Below are positions 47,060 through 56,417 of a DNA stretch of 64,000 nucleotides, piece by piece (position 1 is the stretch's first letter; every line of letters starts with the position of its first letter). Both the position numbers and the translations under genes were made by a program. The DNA is taken from the NCBI RefSeq assembly GCF_000400735.1, contig NZ_KE007360.1, forward strand, positions 91,308 through 155,307, written 5' to 3'. Below the pieces are notes generated by a model that searched no databases, was not told where the DNA came from, and saw only the letters and a list, made by a program, of their open reading frames with translations. This DNA is from Acinetobacter tandoii DSM 14970 = CIP 107469 (lineage in GTDB: Bacteria > Pseudomonadota > Gammaproteobacteria > Pseudomonadales > Moraxellaceae).

Positions 47060-47509
47060 ATGAGTTTATCCCTCATGAAGAAGCCTGCAATTCGTCAAAG
47101 TTTGGCAGTTACCATGGCAACTTTGATGATGACAGTGACTCATGCAGCGTCTGCTGAGCAAGAGGAAATTGCACAATTACGCGTGGATGTCGAAGTATTA
47201 AAAGCTTTGATTCAACAAAATTTTCCACAAGTAAAACAAGCACCATTGGTAAGCAACACAATAAAACTAAAAACGACAATATCTACAGTTGTTGAGAAAA
47301 CACCGGTTCATTCTGCTGCAACAACCGTAAACACAACTTATCAATTCCATCCTAAGGCTCAGAGTACTTTAGGAGATGGCCTTATGTTGGCAAATGATAT
47401 GAATAACTTTGCTGACAACTTAGCATCCACAGATGCAATACAGATTAAGACCTTGCAACAAGGTTGGCGCAATATGATGCCAGTCACGCTAGGGATGAAA
47501 TATGTCTAA
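47060..47509 (+). CDS. Exported protein resembling a barrel-less DcaP N-terminus
   Basis: A 149-aa protein with a perfect Shine-Dalgarno AAGGAG 7 nt before ATG. A signal peptide ends near HAASAEQ. A short coiled coil (EEIAQLRVDVEVLKALIQQN) mirrors the DcaP N-terminal helix (TEVEQLRKEVQELRGMLEQ). A Thr/Val-rich linker follows, and a final segment (LMLANDMNNFADNLASTDAI) ends in LGMKYV. No barrel is present. It might be a regulatory or hetero-oligomeric partner of DcaP porins or a degenerate paralogue. It has no recognised function. Confidence 0.6.
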   Translation: MSLSLMKKPAIRQSLAVTMATLMMTVTHAASAEQEEIAQLRVDVEVLKALIQQNFPQVKQAPLVSNTIKLKTTISTVVEKTPVHSAATTVNTTYQFHPKAQSTLGDGLMLANDMNNFADNLASTDAIQIKTLQQGWRNMMPVTLGMKYV

Positions 47510-47613
47510 GGGAAGCGAGAAACTTTCGCTGGGAAATAAGGAAAGATAATCGCGTTGGTGTTATGACACGTTACGATTTCTAAAAACTCTTGCTCTAAAA
47601 GTCAAACTACAAA

Positions 47614-47654
47614 CGCTTTGTACCAGCCGCGTGTTTCACTGTTTGTACAAAGCG
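47614..47654 (+). other. Inverted repeat before gltS
   Basis: CGCTTTGTAC (47614-47623) and GTACAAAGCG (47645-47654), perfect 10-bp arms with a 21-nt loop, followed by a short T-stretch about 10 nt later. It may terminate the preceding small gene or act in gltS control. Confidence 0.5.
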
Positions 47655-47727
47655 AATTGCAGCTTTTTTGACATAGAGCGTTATTATTTATCTGTATAAC
47701 AACAGATAAAATTGACGGACAAGAATT

Positions 47728-48969
47728 ATGGCACTTACTTTTAATGCGTTTTATACACTGATTGCAGCAGTCATTGTATTGTTGTTGGGTCGATTCCTTG
47801 TGAATCGCATCGACTTCTTACGTCGTTATAATATCCCTGAACCTGTGGCAGGTGGTTTAGTTGCGGCTGTTCTCTCTCTTGTTGTATACAACATTTGGGG
47901 GTTCAGCATTAGTACCAGTAGCGAGTTGCAAACCAGTTTCATGTTGATTTTCTTTGCTTCGATTGGTTTAAGTGCAAACTTCTCTAAACTTAAAGAGGGT
48001 GGCATGGGCTTGGTGATCTTCCTGATCGCTGTTGCTTCATTCATTGTGGTACAGAACTTTGTTGGTATAAGTCTGGCGACTTTACTTGGGATTGATCCAC
48101 TCATTGGCTTAATTGCAGGTTCAATTACTTTAACAGGTGGTCATGGTACTGCGGGTGCTTGGGGTGAAATTTTAGAAGTTAAGCATGGCATTCATGGTGC
48201 ATTGGCACTGGGTATGGCAAGTGCGACTTTTGGTCTAATCATCGGCGGTTTAATTGGTGGTCCATTGGCGAAAATGTTGATTAATCGCTATCAACTTGCT
48301 CAAGCCAATACAGATGCTCAGATCGAGAAGCGTGATCATACGCCAATGACAGACCAAGAGGCGGAAGAGTCTGCGCCGTTTGAATATCCGCATCAAGTAC
48401 GCTTAATTACAGCAGATAATGCAATCACTACCTTAGGGATGTTCGCCGCATGTCTGGCTTTTGCCGAGTTCATGACAGGTTTTAGTAAGGGTACATGGTT
48501 TGAATTACCAACTTTTGTTTGGACTCTGGGTGGAGGCGTAATTCTTCGTAACATCCTTGAAGGTGTATTCAAAGTAAATATCTTTGACCGTGCGATTGAT
48601 GTGTTTGGTAATGCATCACTTTCTCTGTACTTAGCAATGGCTTTACTTTCGCTGAAATTATGGCAACTTGCAGACCTTGCTGGCCCATTGGTTGTGATTC
48701 TAGGTGCGCAAACCATCACTATGGCATTGTATGCAGCATTTGTGACCTTCCGAGTCATGGGTAAAAATTACGATGCAGCCGTACTTTCTGCGGGTCATTG
48801 TGGTTTTGGTATGGGGGCAACACCGACTGCGGTTGCCAATATGCAAGCCATCACGAACATGTATGGCGCTTCACATAAAGCATTTTTGATTGTTCCACTT
48901 TGTGGGGCATTCTTCGTTGACTTAATCAACGCAACTGTTATTCAAATTATTCTTAAGTTCTTTGCTTAA
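47728..48969 (+). CDS. gltS: Sodium/glutamate symporter
   Basis: A 413-aa inner-membrane GltS. About ten hydrophobic helices run through it. Signature stretches are RYNIPEPVAGGLVAAVL near the N-terminus and GSITLTGGHGTAGAWGE with the GGHGTA re-entrant motif. The second pore loop GHCGFGMGATPTAVANMQA lies near residue 355. It imports glutamate with sodium. It precedes an AGCS symporter on the same strand but is separated by a terminator. Confidence 0.96.
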   Translation: MALTFNAFYTLIAAVIVLLLGRFLVNRIDFLRRYNIPEPVAGGLVAAVLSLVVYNIWGFSISTSSELQTSFMLIFFASIGLSANFSKLKEGGMGLVIFLIAVASFIVVQNFVGISLATLLGIDPLIGLIAGSITLTGGHGTAGAWGEILEVKHGIHGALALGMASATFGLIIGGLIGGPLAKMLINRYQLAQANTDAQIEKRDHTPMTDQEAEESAPFEYPHQVRLITADNAITTLGMFAACLAFAEFMTGFSKGTWFELPTFVWTLGGGVILRNILEGVFKVNIFDRAIDVFGNASLSLYLAMALLSLKLWQLADLAGPLVVILGAQTITMALYAAFVTFRVMGKNYDAAVLSAGHCGFGMGATPTAVANMQAITNMYGASHKAFLIVPLCGAFFVDLINATVIQIILKFFA

Positions 48970-48978
48970 GAGAAAGCA

Positions 48979-49007
48979 AAAGGTCTTGGTCACAAGGCCT
49001 TTTTTGA
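48979..49007 (+). terminator. Terminator after gltS
   Basis: AAAGGTCTTG / CAAGGCCTTT stem with T-run in the 78-nt gap before the next symporter. Some read-through is possible. Confidence 0.75.
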
Positions 49008-49047
49008 ATTGCGAAATACTATCTGCTGAGTCTTTAGGAATAAGGAA

Positions 49048-50526
49048 ATGAACGAACAACTCAATGCCACACTGATGTCGTGGGTAAAATTTTTTAATGA
49101 CCCTTTATGGGATTTCCTAGTTATTTTCTTACTGGCTGTCGGTATTTTTTATACGGTCTTAACAGGTGCAGTGCAAATTCGCATGTTCTTGCAAAGTATC
49201 CGAGTGATGAAAAGCAGTCGTACAGAAGGCGAAGATGAGCATGGTCTTACACCTTTCCAAGCATTTGTAACAGGTCTTGCGAGCCGTGTTGGGGTAGGTA
49301 ACATTGCTGGTGTAGCAATCGCTATTGCAATTGGTGGTCCTGGTGCAGTGTTCTGGATGTGGGTAACCGCTGTTCTTGGGATGAGCTCGGCTTTTATTGA
49401 GTCTACGCTTGCTCAGCTCTTTAAAGTTAGAGATAGCAAGAGCAAACAGTTCCGCGGTGGACCAGCTTACTACATTACCCAAGGTTTACGTAGTAAAACC
49501 TTTGGCGTGGTTTTCGCACTAGCATTAATCTTTACTTACGGTTTTGTATTTAACTCAGTACAAATCAATGCAATTGCTAATGCATCTTCACATGCATGGG
49601 GTTGGGATAAAGCCAATCTTATTGCTCATTTAGGTGGTGTTGATTTAGAAATCTCTTGGGTTGGTCTTGCGCTTGTCGTTTTAGTGGCATTGGCAATTTT
49701 TGGTGGTATTAAGCGTATCGCTAAATTTGCAGAGATGTTTGTACCTTTAAAAGCAGGTCTTTACCTATCTGTTGCTCTCTATATTGCAATCAGTAACTAT
49801 GCAATTTTGCCTGATATTTTAAAGCTGATTGTGACTGAAGCTTTCCATTTTAATGCTGCGGCAGGTGGTTTCTTTGGTGCTGCTATATCTATGGCGATGA
49901 TGCAAGGGATTAAACGTGGTTTGTTCTCAAACGAAGCAGGTATGGGTTCTGCACCAAACGCAGCGGCTGCGTCTGATGTAAAACATCCTGTAAACCAAGG
50001 TTTGGTACAAATGCTGGGTGTGTTTGTAGATACGTTCATTGTCTGTACAAGTACAGCAATCATCATTTTGGTTTCTGGTGTATACCAAGAGGCAGGCTTT
50101 GTTGGTGTTGAATTAACTCAACGTGCATTAGAGACTCAAGTGGGACATTGGGGGTCAGACTTCCTTGCAGTTCTATTATTCTTATTCTGTTATTCAGCTG
50201 TACTCGGTAACTATGCTTATGCAGAAGGTAATGTACAGTTTATTAATAACAACCCGAAAGTCATGTTCATCTTCCGTATTTTTGTATTGGTGATGGTGTA
50301 CTTCGGTGCAATTGGTAGTGTTCCGCTCGTTTGGTCAATGGCTGACTTGTTTATGGGTATCATGGCAACCATTAACCTGATTGCAATTTTATTGTTAACA
50401 CCGATGGCACGCACATTGTTGAAAGATTACCGCGAGCAATTAAAACAAGGTATTAAAGAACCAGAATTTAAAATTAATAAATATCCAGAGTTGAAGAAAA
50501 AAGTCGATTCAGATATCTGGTCATAA
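49048..50526 (+). CDS. Sodium:alanine (AGCS family) symporter
   Basis: A 492-aa member of the alanine/glycine:cation symporter family with 10-11 helices. Family motifs are TGLASRVGVGNIAGVAIAI near residue 75, GGPAYYITQGL near 140, and the highly conserved GLFSNEAGMGSAPNAAAAS near 300. It imports alanine or glycine with Na+; some relatives take glutamine. A good AAGGAAATG-type start precedes it. Confidence 0.92.
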   Translation: MNEQLNATLMSWVKFFNDPLWDFLVIFLLAVGIFYTVLTGAVQIRMFLQSIRVMKSSRTEGEDEHGLTPFQAFVTGLASRVGVGNIAGVAIAIAIGGPGAVFWMWVTAVLGMSSAFIESTLAQLFKVRDSKSKQFRGGPAYYITQGLRSKTFGVVFALALIFTYGFVFNSVQINAIANASSHAWGWDKANLIAHLGGVDLEISWVGLALVVLVALAIFGGIKRIAKFAEMFVPLKAGLYLSVALYIAISNYAILPDILKLIVTEAFHFNAAAGGFFGAAISMAMMQGIKRGLFSNEAGMGSAPNAAAASDVKHPVNQGLVQMLGVFVDTFIVCTSTAIIILVSGVYQEAGFVGVELTQRALETQVGHWGSDFLAVLLFLFCYSAVLGNYAYAEGNVQFINNNPKVMFIFRIFVLVMVYFGAIGSVPLVWSMADLFMGIMATINLIAILLLTPMARTLLKDYREQLKQGIKEPEFKINKYPELKKKVDSDIWS

Positions 50527-50544
50527 AAAAGATTACCTGATACT

Positions 50545-50584
50545 AAAAAAGCCAGTCTGCATCTGCAAGGCTGGCTTTTTTATT
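50545..50584 (+). terminator. Terminator after the AGCS symporter
   Basis: AAAAAGCCAG / CTGGCTTTTT, with further inner pairing and a T-run. Confidence 0.87.
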
Positions 50585-50786
50585 TTGCTGATGATGATCT
50601 GATTAGATAAAGGTTTTAACCTAGCACATTGAAACCACATTGCAAAAATGCAGCACAGTCTTCATGATTTTACGTTTTTTATTCATTATCTTAATGAGCT
50701 AAGGTTTCATTTTTACGAAATGCAACAGTGAAACCATCTATTTTGCATAGAATAACTATGAGTCACGATCAGAGAGTTTACCTACC

Positions 50787-51779
50787 TTGAAACCGCTTCA
50801 ATCTAGTTTAGTTATTGGCATTATTTTGGGAATGTTCTCGGGGCAGAGTATGGCTCAGTCATCATTATTGCCCTCTGTCCAGCCAACAACTACACCTATA
50901 GTTGCTGAAGCTCAAGTGCAGGCGAATCGTATCGACTTCAAAAAACTCAAACAAACAGAACATCGTCCGATTGTGGCATTGGTTTTGGGTAGTGGTGGTG
51001 CACGTGGTTATGCACATATTGGCGTAATTCAGGTGCTAGAGCAATACGGGATTCATCCAGATTTGATTGTGGGCACCAGTGCAGGCAGTGTAGTGGGTTC
51101 AATTTATGCCAGTGGGAAAAATGCCCAACAATTACGTGAGATTGCGCTGAATATGAAAGCCAATGATGTCCGTGATATAAAACTGGCAATGACGGGTTTC
51201 TTTGACGGTCAAAAAGTTGAAAATTATGTTAATGAACAAGTGCTCGACACACCATTGGAACTTTTAAAAACGCCAATGTATGTAGTGGCGACTGAGCTAA
51301 AAGAAGGTAAAAAAGTAGTTTTCAATTATGGTAATACGGGACAAGCAGTCCGCGCCTCAGTTTCTATCCCCAGTATGTTCATTCCCACAAAAATTGCAGG
51401 AGAGGAATATGTCGATGGTGGACTCGTCAGCCCTGTGCCTGTGAATGTTGCTCGGGAATTAGGTGCAGATATTGTGATAGCTGTAGATATTTTGGCGCAA
51501 CCTGAACATACCGAAACCAAGAATGTTTGGGGTCTCTTTAACCAAAATATCAACATTATGCAGAATCGTTTGGCTCAAGAAGAATTAAAACATGCTGATA
51601 TTGTCATTCAGCCAGATTTACGTGAAAAAGCGCATATCTTTGATATCAAAGGGCGTGAAGAAACCATGCAGGCAGGTATGAATGCTGCGGATAAACAATT
51701 AAGCAATATTCTGAAAGTCTTCGATCAACAGAATTATTCACGCGGTTATAAAATTCCTCAATATTCTGTTCAAAACTAG
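50787..51779 (+). CDS. Exported patatin-like phospholipase
   Basis: A 330-aa patatin-family serine hydrolase. It has the oxyanion loop GSGGARGYAH from residue 68, the nucleophile Ser98 in GTSAGS, and the Asp of the dyad in YVDGGLVSP near 210. A signal peptide (MKPLQSSLVIGIILGMFSGQSMAQ) is complete only if TTG 50787 is the start. No in-frame ATG lies upstream, and the next in-frame ATG (residue 16) would destroy the signal. It probably acts on phospholipids at or outside the inner membrane; the substrate is unknown. Confidence 0.85.
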   Translation: MKPLQSSLVIGIILGMFSGQSMAQSSLLPSVQPTTTPIVAEAQVQANRIDFKKLKQTEHRPIVALVLGSGGARGYAHIGVIQVLEQYGIHPDLIVGTSAGSVVGSIYASGKNAQQLREIALNMKANDVRDIKLAMTGFFDGQKVENYVNEQVLDTPLELLKTPMYVVATELKEGKKVVFNYGNTGQAVRASVSIPSMFIPTKIAGEEYVDGGLVSPVPVNVARELGADIVIAVDILAQPEHTETKNVWGLFNQNINIMQNRLAQEELKHADIVIQPDLREKAHIFDIKGREETMQAGMNAADKQLSNILKVFDQQNYSRGYKIPQYSVQN

Positions 51780-52255
51780 CTTTGTGCCACTCAGAAACAT
51801 TAGAGTTTACTGTTTTAATTCATTTTATCGAGCGCGTGAAAATAAGAACAACGATTAGCCCGTTTCTTGTGGAGAGACCAGTTAATTTAAGCAGAATGTC
51901 ATTTTCAACTGATCTGTCTAAATTCATCCAATTTTAAAATTTTCAAAAACTTTCACTTTCTCATTTCTGCTGGTGGAGTGTTTTTTTCAGGTTCTAAGTC
52001 ATTGAAATAGAACTTTGCGAAGATAAGGTCGGTGATTAAGTTATGATCATTATTGAATGTCTTTAATATAAATATAATAAAATTATAGGCTTATATTAAA
52101 GTTGAGCGCATTAATATATATTTTACTGAATGATATGGTAATCACTATAAATAATAGTGATGACTTAATTGCCGATTTGAACATGTTATTTATGACAAAA
52201 GTTATATAATAATGCGTACATATTCTACTATCTTTGCAAGAGTCTAGAGAACGCG
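51780..52255. other. 476-nt AT-rich spacer
   Basis: No gene supported. It ends with a TATAAT (52205-52210) that may be the -10 of the thioesterase gene, though no matching -35 is clear. No strong terminator for the patatin gene was seen. Confidence 0.5.
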
Positions 52256-52780
52256 ATGTCCCCATTAGATCAAATTACTCCAATTTTAGATGATCAGTCG
52301 GAGTTGACCATGTCTGTATTGATGACTCCAGATATGGCAAATTTCTCGGGTAATGTTCATGGTGGAACTATTTTAAAGTTGCTGGATCAGGTGGCTTATG
52401 CCTGTGCAAGTCGCTATTCGGGTAGTTATGTTGTGACACTATCAGTTGATAAAGTGAATTTTAAAGAGCCGATTCATGTCGGCGAATTGGTCACTTTCCT
52501 TGCCAGTGTAAACCACGTAGGCCGTACTTCTATGGAAATCGGTATTCGTGTAGAAGCACAAAATATTCAAAAGCGTACGGTACGACATACCAATAGCTGC
52601 TACTTCACCATGGTTGCAGTGGACGAAACAGGTAAGCCTAAACAAATTCCACCATTAGACTTAAGCAATGAATGGAAGCGTTGTCGTTTTGAAGCTGCAG
52701 AACAGCGCAAAGTAGCTCGTTTGCAGGAAAATCATCACCCTTCTTGTAGTATTTATAAAAAGTCTTCAGCAGCCAGTTAA
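52256..52780 (+). CDS. Acyl-CoA thioesterase (hotdog fold)
   Basis: A 174-aa hotdog-fold protein. It carries the YciA/BFIT-type pattern MANFSGNVHGGTILKLLDQVAYACA with the catalytic Asp in the DQVAY helix, and VDKVNFKEPIHVGELVTF. These cytoplasmic enzymes hydrolyse acyl-CoA thioesters. Chain-length preference cannot be read off. A monocistronic gene followed by a terminator. Confidence 0.9.
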   Translation: MSPLDQITPILDDQSELTMSVLMTPDMANFSGNVHGGTILKLLDQVAYACASRYSGSYVVTLSVDKVNFKEPIHVGELVTFLASVNHVGRTSMEIGIRVEAQNIQKRTVRHTNSCYFTMVAVDETGKPKQIPPLDLSNEWKRCRFEAAEQRKVARLQENHHPSCSIYKKSSAAS

Positions 52781-52800
52781 AATTTAACTGTGTTCAAGCG

Positions 52801-52836
52801 AAGCCCGTGAGTGTACTAACTTACGGGTTTTTTTAT
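52801..52836 (+). terminator. Terminator after the thioesterase gene
   Basis: AAGCCCGTGAGT pairs with ACTTACGGGTTT (two wobbles), followed by a T-run. Confidence 0.85.
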
Positions 52837-52899
52837 GTCACTGATTTATAGTCCTTAGTCTTAATCCTCTAGTTTAGCCAGTGAAATTACATTAATATA

Positions 52900-52917
52900 A
52901 AACGATACGTATCGTTT
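52900..52917. promoter_or_regulatory. Perfect 18-bp palindromic operator before tetR
   Basis: AAACGATAC/GTATCGTTT is perfectly symmetrical and ends 16 nt before the tetR ATG. This is the usual size and position of a TetR-family autoregulatory operator. A -10-like TATAAA overlaps its left edge. The binding protein is presumably the TetR encoded next (inference). Confidence 0.75.
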
Positions 52918-52933
52918 CGATTTATGGTGGTTT

Positions 52934-53515
52934 ATGTCTGAGTTAGAAAAATCTTCACGTCGTAAGCAATGTATTTTAGATGCTGTAATCACAGCTTTAG
53001 AAGATTATGAATACAGTAAATTGACAATTGAAGAGATCGCTGCTCGGGCAGGTGTGGGTAAGTCCACCATCTACCGTTGGTGGAAACATAAATCTGACTT
53101 GGTCTTTGAAGCATTTAAGCAGGAAACGGCTTCGGTATTTGAACTGGATTATGCACAAAGTTTGGAATTTAATTTAAAACAACAATTACTCAAGTTATCG
53201 CATGCTTTAAATCGTCCAATAGGACGAGCATTATTGGTGGTGTTATCCGAGCATCGTCAAGCCGCAGGGGAGTTCTTTAGCCAGTATTTATTACCCCGCC
53301 GTGAAGCGACCCGCAAGTTAATTCAATTGGCCATTCAAAATGGAGAGATTCGTGCCGATTATCCATTTGAACTGATGCTGGATACCTTATATGCACCGAT
53401 TCATTATCAGATGATCTTCTTTAATCATCAGCCTGATGATGCTTATATTCAGGCATTGCTGGACATGGTGCTACAACCTGCCCGTGTGAATGCTGGCAAG
53501 AAAGTGAGTCCATAA
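52934..53515 (+). CDS. TetR/AcrR-family repressor
   Basis: A 193-aa protein with an N-terminal TetR helix-turn-helix (LTIEEIAARAGVGKSTIYRWWKHKSDLVFEAF) and a helical ligand domain. The C-terminal domain resembles the AcrR-type C-terminal family (TLYAPIHYQMIF). It sits behind the palindrome and its stop abuts the MFS start without a gap, so it is expected to repress its own operon and thereby the transporter. The effector is unknown. Confidence 0.88.
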   Translation: MSELEKSSRRKQCILDAVITALEDYEYSKLTIEEIAARAGVGKSTIYRWWKHKSDLVFEAFKQETASVFELDYAQSLEFNLKQQLLKLSHALNRPIGRALLVVLSEHRQAAGEFFSQYLLPRREATRKLIQLAIQNGEIRADYPFELMLDTLYAPIHYQMIFFNHQPDDAYIQALLDMVLQPARVNAGKKVSP

Positions 53516-54721
53516 ATGAAATCGGCACTATGTGTAGACAGGCTATGGAATCGGGCATTCATATTTTGTGTTTTAAATAATCTATTTTTATTTACCTATT
53601 ATTTTGCCTTGCTGGCAATTTTACCTGTGTACATCATGAAAGATTTGGGTGGCACAGTCAAAGAAGCAGGCTTGGCACTGACATTATTTCTGATTTCATC
53701 CATTTTGGTACGTCCATTTTCAGGACTGATTTCGGAAAAAATTGGCAAGAAGCTCAGTTTTCGTGGCTCAGAATTATTCTTTGTGCTGTTTGCATTTAGT
53801 TATTTATGTATCGACAGCATGTGGAGCCTGTTATTGGTGCGTTTTATTCATGGCATATGGTTCAGTATTTTAACGACAGTCACGGTACCTGTTGCCAATG
53901 AGTTTATTCCTGAGCAACGCAAAGGCGAAGGCATGGGCTATTTTGTCATGTCGACCAATTTAGGGGTTGTGTTTGGCCCCTTATTGGCTTTAACCATTAC
54001 CCAATATGCCAGTTTTACAGTGTTATTTGCCATTTTATCGGGACTGATGACGCTAGGATTTATTTTCTGTTTGTGTATTCCTATTCATGATGAAGACAGC
54101 CAGTCTTTAGTCAAGCCATCATTATCCAGTTTAACACGACACGATATTATTGAGTTTCGAGTTCTGTCAGTGGGGATGGTGGCGTTATTAACTGCATTTG
54201 CTTATTCGAGTGTGATGAGCTTTATTGCAGCTTATACTGAAACCAAACAGTTGATGGCGTACACCAGTAGTTTTTTTCTGGTCTTTGCCTGTTCCATGAT
54301 TTTGGTTCGACCTTGGGTAGGACGTTGGTTTGACCAAAAAGGTGCCAGTGTGGTGATTTATCCGTCCTTTATACTATTTGCGATTGGTTTGGCGGTGGTG
54401 AGTCAGTTGAATCAACCGTGGGTGCTCTGGTTATCAGCAGTTCTCATTGGTATAGGTTATGGCACGCTATTTCCATGCTTGCAGACTGTTGCGATTCAGA
54501 GTGTACCAAGGCAACGGATTGGACATGCAATTTCGACCTACTTTACGTTGTTTGATTTAGGTTTAGCGGTGGGTTCCGTCATTATGGGCGTATTAATTGC
54601 CTATTGGGGCTATGCTGTGACTTATCTGTTTTGTGCCATGATGACTTTAGTTACACTGATGGTGTATCGAGTAAAAGTGGCAGCTAAGGTTGTATCTGTT
54701 CAACAGGAAGGAGAACACTGA
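53516..54721 (+). CDS. MFS transporter, drug/efflux type
   Basis: A 401-aa 12-helix major facilitator. It has the conserved motif-A-like region RPFSGLISEKIGKKL between helices 2 and 3, the repeated form RPWVGRWFDQKGA in the second half, and GIGYGTLFPCLQTVAI. It is related to the YhhS/YfcJ-like arabinose-efflux group. It directly follows tetR and overlaps lysR by one base, so it is the effector of this regulatory operon. The substrate is unknown. Confidence 0.88.
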   Translation: MKSALCVDRLWNRAFIFCVLNNLFLFTYYFALLAILPVYIMKDLGGTVKEAGLALTLFLISSILVRPFSGLISEKIGKKLSFRGSELFFVLFAFSYLCIDSMWSLLLVRFIHGIWFSILTTVTVPVANEFIPEQRKGEGMGYFVMSTNLGVVFGPLLALTITQYASFTVLFAILSGLMTLGFIFCLCIPIHDEDSQSLVKPSLSSLTRHDIIEFRVLSVGMVALLTAFAYSSVMSFIAAYTETKQLMAYTSSFFLVFACSMILVRPWVGRWFDQKGASVVIYPSFILFAIGLAVVSQLNQPWVLWLSAVLIGIGYGTLFPCLQTVAIQSVPRQRIGHAISTYFTLFDLGLAVGSVIMGVLIAYWGYAVTYLFCAMMTLVTLMVYRVKVAAKVVSVQQEGEH

Positions 54722-55614
54722 TGGAATTACGTCATTTACGCTATTTTGTTGCAGTGGCTGAAGAGTTAAATTTTACCAAAGCAGCACAGCGCATGTGTAC
54801 CGTGCAACCTTCTTTAAGCCAGCAAATTAAAGATTTAGAGCAAGAGGTTGGGGTGCAATTATTAGTTCGCTCTAACCGTAAAGTGGAATTAACAGAAGAA
54901 GGGAAAGCATTTTTAAAAGAAGCTTTGCTCAGTTTGGAGCATGCAGAAAAAGCCATTCAGGATGCGCGTAAAGTCGCAAATATTAGCAAAGACCAATTGC
55001 ATATTGGTTTTGTACCTGTAGCAGAAATGAAAATTTTTCCCTACATCATGCCCAATATTCGGGCGCATTTTCCTGATTTAAAAATTCATTTCCATAGTTT
55101 GACTGATGCAGATCAATTCAGAGCCTTAAAGAAAGGCGACATTGATATTGCTTTTACCCGTTATGTTGATGAATCGAGTGAATTGGAATTTGTACAAATC
55201 TTTAATGAACCATTGGCACTCATTGTGCCTAAAGATTCAGCCGCAGCAGCACAGCGTCACGTCAGTATCAAAAGTTTTAATCAGCAAGATTTTATTATCA
55301 GCGATGAAGGGGCTTCGCCTCAACTTTATAAAATTATTCAGGACTTTTTTAAACAATCCAAACTCAATGTAAATGTAGTTCAGCATTCAACCAACATTCT
55401 TTTAAATGTGAATTTGGTGGGAATGGGTGTAGGTTGGAGTTTGGTGCCTGCTTATGTGATTCCCTTATTGGGCGATAAAATTGTGGTAAAAAATACCATT
55501 GAACCTTTGCCGACCATTGGTTTGTATGCCAGCTATCGTAAAGAGCAGCGTAGTGAAGCGATTGAACTGATTTTAAAAATTTTAAAAGAACAATTTTATA
55601 CTGGAATTTTCTAA
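54721..55614 (+). CDS. LysR-family transcriptional regulator
   Basis: A 297-aa LTTR with an N-terminal winged helix-turn-helix (LRHLRYFVAVAEELNFTKAA to LEQEVGVQLLVRSNRKVELT) and a periplasmic-binding-like effector domain. The sequence has the flavour of the HcaR/BenM group that responds to aromatic acids; this is only similarity of style. Its ATG overlaps the MFS stop (TGATG), an unusual arrangement where one operon carries two regulators around one pump. Confidence 0.9.
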   Translation: MELRHLRYFVAVAEELNFTKAAQRMCTVQPSLSQQIKDLEQEVGVQLLVRSNRKVELTEEGKAFLKEALLSLEHAEKAIQDARKVANISKDQLHIGFVPVAEMKIFPYIMPNIRAHFPDLKIHFHSLTDADQFRALKKGDIDIAFTRYVDESSELEFVQIFNEPLALIVPKDSAAAAQRHVSIKSFNQQDFIISDEGASPQLYKIIQDFFKQSKLNVNVVQHSTNILLNVNLVGMGVGWSLVPAYVIPLLGDKIVVKNTIEPLPTIGLYASYRKEQRSEAIELILKILKEQFYTGIF

Positions 55615-55726
55615 TTCAGCACTGAAAATATGCTCCAATTCTAGGTCATGGATGACAGAATCGCTACGCAGTGATGAGCTAAGCTATGCTAAGGTAGCGC
55701 AAAATAACAATAGTGGAGCAATAACA

Positions 55727-56341
55727 ATGATGCAGCTTTATACCAATCCGCAATCTCGCGGTAATATCATTTTACCATTCCTCAAAGAGCTAAAGATTGA
55801 AGATCAGGTCGAACTGATAAATATCAGCTATGAAGAGATGCATCAGGCAACATATTTAGCCATTAATCCCATGGCAAAAGTACCTTGTTTGAAAGATGGC
55901 GACATTGTCATCACTGAAGTACCTGCAATTATTGCCTATCTGGCAGATAAATATATTCAGCAGGATTTTGCTCCCGCACTGAATGACCCGAAGCGCGGAG
56001 CTTATTTAAAGTGGCTGTTCTACATTCATGGTCCATTAACTGAATATATGGACATTAAAAACTTGAATGTTGCTGATGATCTGATTGAAAGTAAGAAAAT
56101 GGGCTTAAGTTTTGGCGATGAGCAACGATTATTCCAATTTTTAAAGCAAGGTCTAAGTCAGGCAAACCCTTATTTACTTGGAGAAAAGTGCACCGCGGCA
56201 GATTTATATTTGGCATATTGGTTGGTGTATGCCATGTCGTTTAAGTTGATTCCGTATTTTGAAGAAGCGAAACCATTTTTAAGACAGATGAAAACTCGAG
56301 CTTCGCTACAAGGAATCGCTTGGTTTGATGCCTTTGAATAA
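55727..56341 (+). CDS. Glutathione S-transferase family protein
   Basis: A 204-aa GST. The N-terminal thioredoxin fold (MMQLYTNPQSRGNIILPFLK) has the NPMAKVPCL motif and EVPAIIAYLADKY, which binds glutathione. A C-terminal all-helical domain follows. The start is ATG 55727 with GGAG 8 nt upstream; a longer frame reading back to 55652 has no ribosome site. It could conjugate xenobiotics or act as an isomerase in aromatic catabolism. Convergent with the flavin hydroxylase, sharing a terminator. Confidence 0.87.
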   Translation: MMQLYTNPQSRGNIILPFLKELKIEDQVELINISYEEMHQATYLAINPMAKVPCLKDGDIVITEVPAIIAYLADKYIQQDFAPALNDPKRGAYLKWLFYIHGPLTEYMDIKNLNVADDLIESKKMGLSFGDEQRLFQFLKQGLSQANPYLLGEKCTAADLYLAYWLVYAMSFKLIPYFEEAKPFLRQMKTRASLQGIAWFDAFE

Positions 56342-56358
56342 TTGTTTTGATGAGTGAG

Positions 56359-56386
56359 CAAAGCCCAGAATATGTTCTGGGCTTTG
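56359..56386. terminator. Bidirectional terminator between gst and the flavin hydroxylase
   Basis: CAAAGCCCAGAA / TTCTGGGCTTTG, 12 perfect pairs with a 4-nt loop. It serves both convergent genes. Confidence 0.87.
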
Positions 56387-56417
56387 TCATTTTACAGGGG
56401 GAGATAATTCAAATAAC

